From an uncultured beta proteobacterium (lineage in GTDB: Bacteria; Pseudomonadota; Gammaproteobacteria; Burkholderiales; Burkholderiaceae_C): a DNA stretch of 9,072 nt. Positions 6,820-9,072 of this stretch are shown in pieces. Under the pieces are notes generated by a model. It was not told the origin of the DNA and did not search any database. It saw nothing but the letters and a program-made list of their open reading frames with translations. Location of the stretch: positions 1-9,072 of the forward strand of contig CAIYNH010000356.1 of NCBI GenBank assembly GCA_903927495.1, read 5' to 3'. The position numbers and the translations under genes were made by a program. Position 1 is the stretch's first letter; every line of letters starts with the position of its first letter.

Positions 6820-6845
6820 CAGACCGGTGCTGAGGGGTTAACCAG

Positions 6846-7091
6846 TCAGTGCCACTTGGCAAACACCCAGCCACACAGTGCCAGGCCCAGTGCCCACAGC
6901 ATCCAGGTTTCAGAGACCGCGTAGGGGTAGAGCATCAGCGCTATGCCAGTCCATGTCAGATCAGCGCGCGTTGTTTTTCTTCCGCGTCGGTACGCCATAT
7001 AGCCCACGATGCCAAACAGGATGGCTCCCAGGATATAGGCTGGTGTGGGCAAAACCAGTCCGAGTGATTCGAGTTGCTTGAGTTCGTTCAT
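6846..7091 (-). CDS. Small conserved membrane protein of unknown function
   Basis: This 81-residue protein starts MNELKQLESLG and has a hydrophobic helix at about 18-34 (YILGAILFGIVGYMAYR), a short basic segment YRRGRKTTRAD that is probably cytoplasmic, then hydrophobic stretches at about 46-59 (TWTGIALMLYPYAV) and 62-79 (TWMLWALGLALCGWVFA). Two or three membrane spans are expected. I recall similar short hypothetical proteins in Burkholderiales but know no function. The start at 7091 is preferred because the extension to ATG 7154 would add a non-hydrophobic leader crossing a palindrome shared with the next promoter region; neither start has a clear ribosome site. The gene converges on the response regulator and diverges from the VF530 gene. 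Confidence 0.7.
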   Translation of the reverse strand: MNELKQLESLGLVLPTPAYILGAILFGIVGYMAYRRGRKTTRADLTWTGIALMLYPYAVSETWMLWALGLALCGWVFAKWH

Positions 7092-7121
7092 GGGCCGATT
7101 GTCGGTTGCGTACGGAAAGTT

Positions 7122-7132
7122 TTTAACCCGGT
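7122..7132 (+). promoter_or_regulatory. Second copy of TTTAACCCGGT motif
   Basis: The 11-mer TTTAACCCGGT matches, in opposite orientation, one arm and the centre of the palindrome at 2248-2263. It lies in the gap between the small membrane-protein gene (minus strand) and the VF530 gene (plus strand), so both divergent gaps of this window that lie next to the two-component genes carry it. It is shorter and less symmetrical here. Significance is uncertain. Confidence 0.25.
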
Positions 7133-7148
7133 AAATGCCAAAAAGGCC

Positions 7149-7163
7149 TGACACATGGTGTCA
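7149..7163. promoter_or_regulatory. Perfect TGACAC-ATG-GTGTCA inverted repeat
   Basis: Two perfect six-base arms are separated by ATG. The second arm ends 10 bases before the ATG of the VF530 gene. Its position fits an operator or an mRNA hairpin covering the ribosome entry region of that gene, which has no clear Shine-Dalgarno sequence. No binding protein can be named. Confidence 0.3.
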
Positions 7164-7173
7164 AAATCGCCCC

Positions 7174-7446
7174 ATGACGACGCTACCCTCCGACACTCCA
7201 CCGCCCAAACCTGCAGCGCAACAAGCACGTAATCCCTTGCACGGCATTACCCTGGAAACCATGGTGACTGCGTTGAGCGCGCATTATGGCTGGGACGGGC
7301 TGGCACAGCGCGTACCAGTGCGCTGTTTTGCCCTTGATCCGAGTGTGCCGTCAAGCCTGAAGTTTTTGCGCAAAACCCCTTGGGCAAGAGAGAAGGTCGA
7401 GGGGCTTTACCTGTTCATGCTGCGTGAACTACGCCGACGAGGCTGA
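7174..7446 (+). CDS. VF530 (DUF2132) family small protein
   Basis: This is a 90-residue protein of the VF530/DUF2132 family, named after a Vibrio fischeri protein whose structure led to a proposal of DNA binding; the cellular role is not established. The family core is clear: [21 protein letters not shown] (about residues 20-40), then AQRVPVRCF, and the highly conserved [20 protein letters not shown] (55-74) followed by [15 protein letters not shown]. The start at 7174 gives a short Pro/Ala-rich leader ([17 protein letters not shown]) before the domain; an in-frame ATG at 7135 would add 13 residues across an inverted repeat and is less likely. The following ABC ATPase frame opens inside its last codons, suggesting one transcript. 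No link to urea metabolism is known. Confidence 0.88.
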   Translation: MTTLPSDTPPPKPAAQQARNPLHGITLETMVTALSAHYGWDGLAQRVPVRCFALDPSVPSSLKFLRKTPWAREKVEGLYLFMLRELRRRG

Positions 7447-7486
7447 TGCCTTGGCGCAGGCTGAAGCAGACAGGTTTCTAACAACC

Positions 7487-8146
7487 ATGACACAAGCAAT
7501 GCGTCCAAGTGCCGTAGTCGAGCCATTCGCTTTACAAGTGCAAGACTTGTGTTTCGCATATTCCCAACAGCGCCAATTATTTAACAACTGGTCTGCCCGC
7601 ATCCCGCCTGGCCTAACCTTGGTGCGTGGTGGCGACGGCGCTGGCAAAACCACACTGCTGCGTTTGCTGGCGGGCGATTTGCCGGCGAGCAAGGGAAAGT
7701 TGCAGGCGGACGGTGTGTGTTTGCATGAATCGCCCGACCGCTACCAACGGCAGGTGTTTTGGGTTGATCCGCGCACGACGGCATGGGATCAACTCACACC
7801 CTACAGCTATTTCAAAACACTGCCGCAGCGCTATGGCCCAGTTGATGCGAGCGTTTTGGCCGATCTGCTGGACGGCTTGTCGCTGACGGCGCATTTGAAC
7901 AAAGCGATGTTCATGCTCTCAACCGGCAGCAAGCGCAAGGTCTGGCTGGCGGGCGCGTTTGCCAGCGGCGCTGCCGTGACTTTGCTCGATGAGCCATTTG
8001 CAGCGCTTGACAAAGCCTCCATCGCTTTTGTGCTTGACGTGCTGGAGGATGCTGCCATGCACCCTGCGCGGGCTTTTGTGGTGGCTGATTACTCCGCGCC
8101 AGTGGGTCTGCCATTGGCCCAGACGATTGATTTGGGCGAACCCTGA
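7487..8146 (+). CDS. Orphan ABC-type ATPase with degenerate motifs
   Basis: This is a single nucleotide-binding domain of the ABC superfamily, 219 residues from ATG 7487. Walker A is GGDGAGKTT (48-56), the signature is LSTGS (144-148) rather than LSGGQ, and Walker B with the D-loop is VTLLDEPFAALD (164-175). The Q-loop glutamine position appears to be aspartate (FWVDPRT, about residue 94), and the switch-histidine position reads VVADYSAP (198-205) with no histidine. The protein has no membrane segment, and no permease gene lies beside it. It resembles small CcmA-like exporter ATPases most, but that is only a guess. Because Lys54, Asp168 and Glu169 remain, ATP binding is likely; efficient turnover is doubtful. 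The frame is open back to GTG 7424 inside the VF530 gene, so a 240-residue form is possible; no strong ribosome site decides between them. Confidence 0.82.
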   Translation: MTQAMRPSAVVEPFALQVQDLCFAYSQQRQLFNNWSARIPPGLTLVRGGDGAGKTTLLRLLAGDLPASKGKLQADGVCLHESPDRYQRQVFWVDPRTTAWDQLTPYSYFKTLPQRYGPVDASVLADLLDGLSLTAHLNKAMFMLSTGSKRKVWLAGAFASGAAVTLLDEPFAALDKASIAFVLDVLEDAAMHPARAFVVADYSAPVGLPLAQTIDLGEP

Positions 8147-8319
8147 CCGTTGAACCAAATCAACCTGCAGTGCCTGTCAAGCTTGCGTAGTGTGCTATCA
8201 ATTGTGCATGAACCGGCGGCGTTTGTAGGGCTGTATTAACATCAACGACGACTTCGTCTTAACCCAGTCGGCACTGAGCCTTGGTCTTGCTCAATTGCGT
8301 GCCACTGCCGGCAGGTCCC

Positions 8320-8335
8320 TACGCCACTCGGCGTA
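8320..8335 (+). other. Hairpin TACGCC-ACTC-GGCGTA in the urtA leader
   Basis: A perfect six-base stem with a four-base loop, followed by TTTGCT. The downstream T tract is too short for a confident intrinsic terminator. It lies just before the weak sigma-70-like promoter pair, so it could instead be an operator or the end of the upstream transcript. Confidence 0.35.
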
Positions 8336-8438
8336 TTTGCTAAACCGCTTCGATTCCATAAAGTCACCCCATCGCAACGCAATAGTCTGAGTTCAGGTTC
8401 GGCACTGCGCAGCGAGAAGGGTTACTTTTTCAACTACC

Positions 8439-8442
8439 GGAG
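8439..8442 (+). promoter_or_regulatory. Ribosome binding site of urtA
   Basis: GGAG lies eight bases before the ATG at 8451. It is the clearest Shine-Dalgarno sequence in the window and fixes the urtA start; most other genes here have weak or no such signal. Confidence 0.8.
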
Positions 8443-8450
8443 TCGTTTAC

Positions 8451-9072
8451 ATGTCAACTTTAAATTCACGTCGTTTCACGCTCAAGGCGCTCACTGCTGC
8501 CGTCGCGTTGGCGGGCTTGTCGGCCATGCCAGCTTTTGCAGCTGACACCATCAAGGTCGGCATTTTGCACAGCTTGTCTGGCACCATGGCTATTTCTGAG
8601 ACCGTCTTGAAAGACACGGTGCTGATGGCTATTGACGAGATCAATTCCAAGGGTGGCTTGCTGGGCAAGAAGCTCGAGCCCGTGGTCGTGGACCCGGCCT
8701 CCAACTGGCCGCTGTTCGCTGAAAAAACCAAGCAGTTGCTGACGCAGGACAAAGTCGATGTGATCTTTGGCTGCTGGACCAGCGTCTCGCGCAAATCGGT
8801 TTTGCCGGTGGTTGAAGAACTCAACGGCCTGCTGTTCTACCCGGTTCAGTACGAAGGTGAAGAGTTGTCCAAGAACGTCTTCTACACCGGCGCTGCACCC
8901 AACCAGCAGGCCATTCCAGCCGTGGACTATTTGATGAGCAAAGATGGCGGTGCCGCCAAGCGCTGGGTCCTGCTGGGCACCGACTATGTTTACCCCCGCA
9001 CCACCAACAAGATTTTGCGCGCCTATCTCAAGTCCAAAGGCGTGGCTGACAAAGACATCGACGAAAAATACA
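8451..9072 (+). CDS. urtA: Urea ABC transporter substrate-binding protein UrtA (partial)
   Basis: This is the periplasmic urea-binding component of the high-affinity UrtABCDE importer. The first 207 codons are in the window; the family is usually a little over 400 residues. The signal peptide is clear: basic [12 protein letters not shown], hydrophobic [14 protein letters not shown], and a PAFA-ADT cleavage site near residue 30. SRRFTLK approximates a twin-arginine motif, so Tat export is possible, as suggested for some other UrtA proteins. The mature part begins with the typical [20 protein letters not shown] and continues with [45 protein letters not shown] and the [27 protein letters not shown] segment that marks urea/short-amide binders among branched-chain-type binding proteins. 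It reads away from ureABC; urtBCDE would follow to the right. Confidence 0.97.
   Translation, partial: MSTLNSRRFTLKALTAAVALAGLSAMPAFAADTIKVGILHSLSGTMAISETVLKDTVLMAIDEINSKGGLLGKKLEPVVVDPASNWPLFAEKTKQLLTQDKVDVIFGCWTSVSRKSVLPVVEELNGLLFYPVQYEGEELSKNVFYTGAAPNQQAIPAVDYLMSKDGGAAKRWVLLGTDYVYPRTTNKILRAYLKSKGVADKDIDEKY

Larger units (their letters stand above)
8147..8450. other. 304-bp non-coding leader upstream of urtA
   Basis: I find no gene here. It contains several short dyads: GACGA-CT-TCGTC (8247-8258), CTGCCGGCAG (8305-8314), TACGCC-ACTC-GGCGTA (8320-8335) and CTGCGCAG (8405-8412). A weak sigma-70-like pair, TTGCTA (8337-8342) and TAAAGT (8359-8364) with a 16-base spacer, could start a leader of about 80 bases. 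I found neither a correctly spaced GG-N10-GC promoter with a good -12 box nor a GCAC-N5-GGTGC site, unlike the ureA region. No run of T follows any hairpin strongly enough to call a terminator for the ABC ATPase gene. An unrecognised RNA leader is possible. Confidence 0.5.

Noticed and set aside
6820..6845. Bidirectional terminator between the response regulator and the convergent gene.
   Set aside because: Only GGTTAACC and a short TGCCA/TGGCA dyad inside the next gene are present, with no T tract on either strand.
7092..7154. N-terminal extension of the small membrane protein to the ATG at 7154.
   Set aside because: The added residues are not conserved-looking or hydrophobic, and the DNA carries the dyad and the shared 11-mer, which fits promoter DNA better.
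8215..8231. Sigma-54 promoter for urtA (GGCG...GGGC).
   Set aside because: The spacing is right but the -12 box lacks TTGC, and other GG/GC pairs in the leader are off by one or two bases.
8147..8450. Guanidine (ykkC-type) riboswitch upstream of the transporter gene.
   Set aside because: I could not find the conserved ykkC blocks or paired ACGR-loop hairpins; the dyads present do not fit that architecture.

Overview
The window reads as chromosomal DNA of a betaproteobacterium, most likely Burkholderiales/Comamonadaceae (Rhodoferax- or Polaromonas-like). The basis is the moderately high GC content, the character of the UreABC and UrtA proteins, a VF530-family gene, and two palindromic intergenic repeats of a kind I associate with Comamonadaceae. 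That placement is inference; no rRNA gene is present. The whole window is about nitrogen, centred on urea.

Left part (1-2215, minus strand): urease structural genes ureA, ureB and ureC, with ureC running off the left edge after 469 codons. All nickel and catalytic residues visible in UreC are present. Unusually for a urease operon, the three genes are loosely spaced, and both gaps are occupied by dispersed-repeat-like palindromes. ureD, which often precedes ureA, is not there.

Middle (2216-6819, plus strand): divergent from ureA is a 1185-residue fusion of an NCS1-type (cytosine/purine/hydantoin permease family) transporter, an eight-cysteine module, two further membrane helices, a histidine kinase, a receiver domain and a helical tail. 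It overlaps by 17 bp a response regulator with REC, a PAS-like middle region and a LuxR-type HTH. Together they look like a transporter-coupled two-component system. The ureA/permease-kinase gap holds a good -24/-12 (sigma-54) match, an NtrC-like dyad about 100 bp upstream of it, and a separate TTTAAACCGGGTTAAA palindrome.

Right part (6820-9072): a convergent small membrane-protein gene, then a VF530 (DUF2132) gene, an orphan and partly degenerate ABC ATPase, a 304-bp non-coding leader with hairpins, and the start of urtA, the periplasmic urea-binding protein of the UrtABCDE importer, which runs off the right edge.

Working model (inference): urea enters through Urt and is hydrolysed by urease. 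The permease-kinase/LuxR pair between these two systems senses a nitrogenous ligand and may control one or both. The permease-kinase and its cysteine module are the strongest candidates for an under-described system here.
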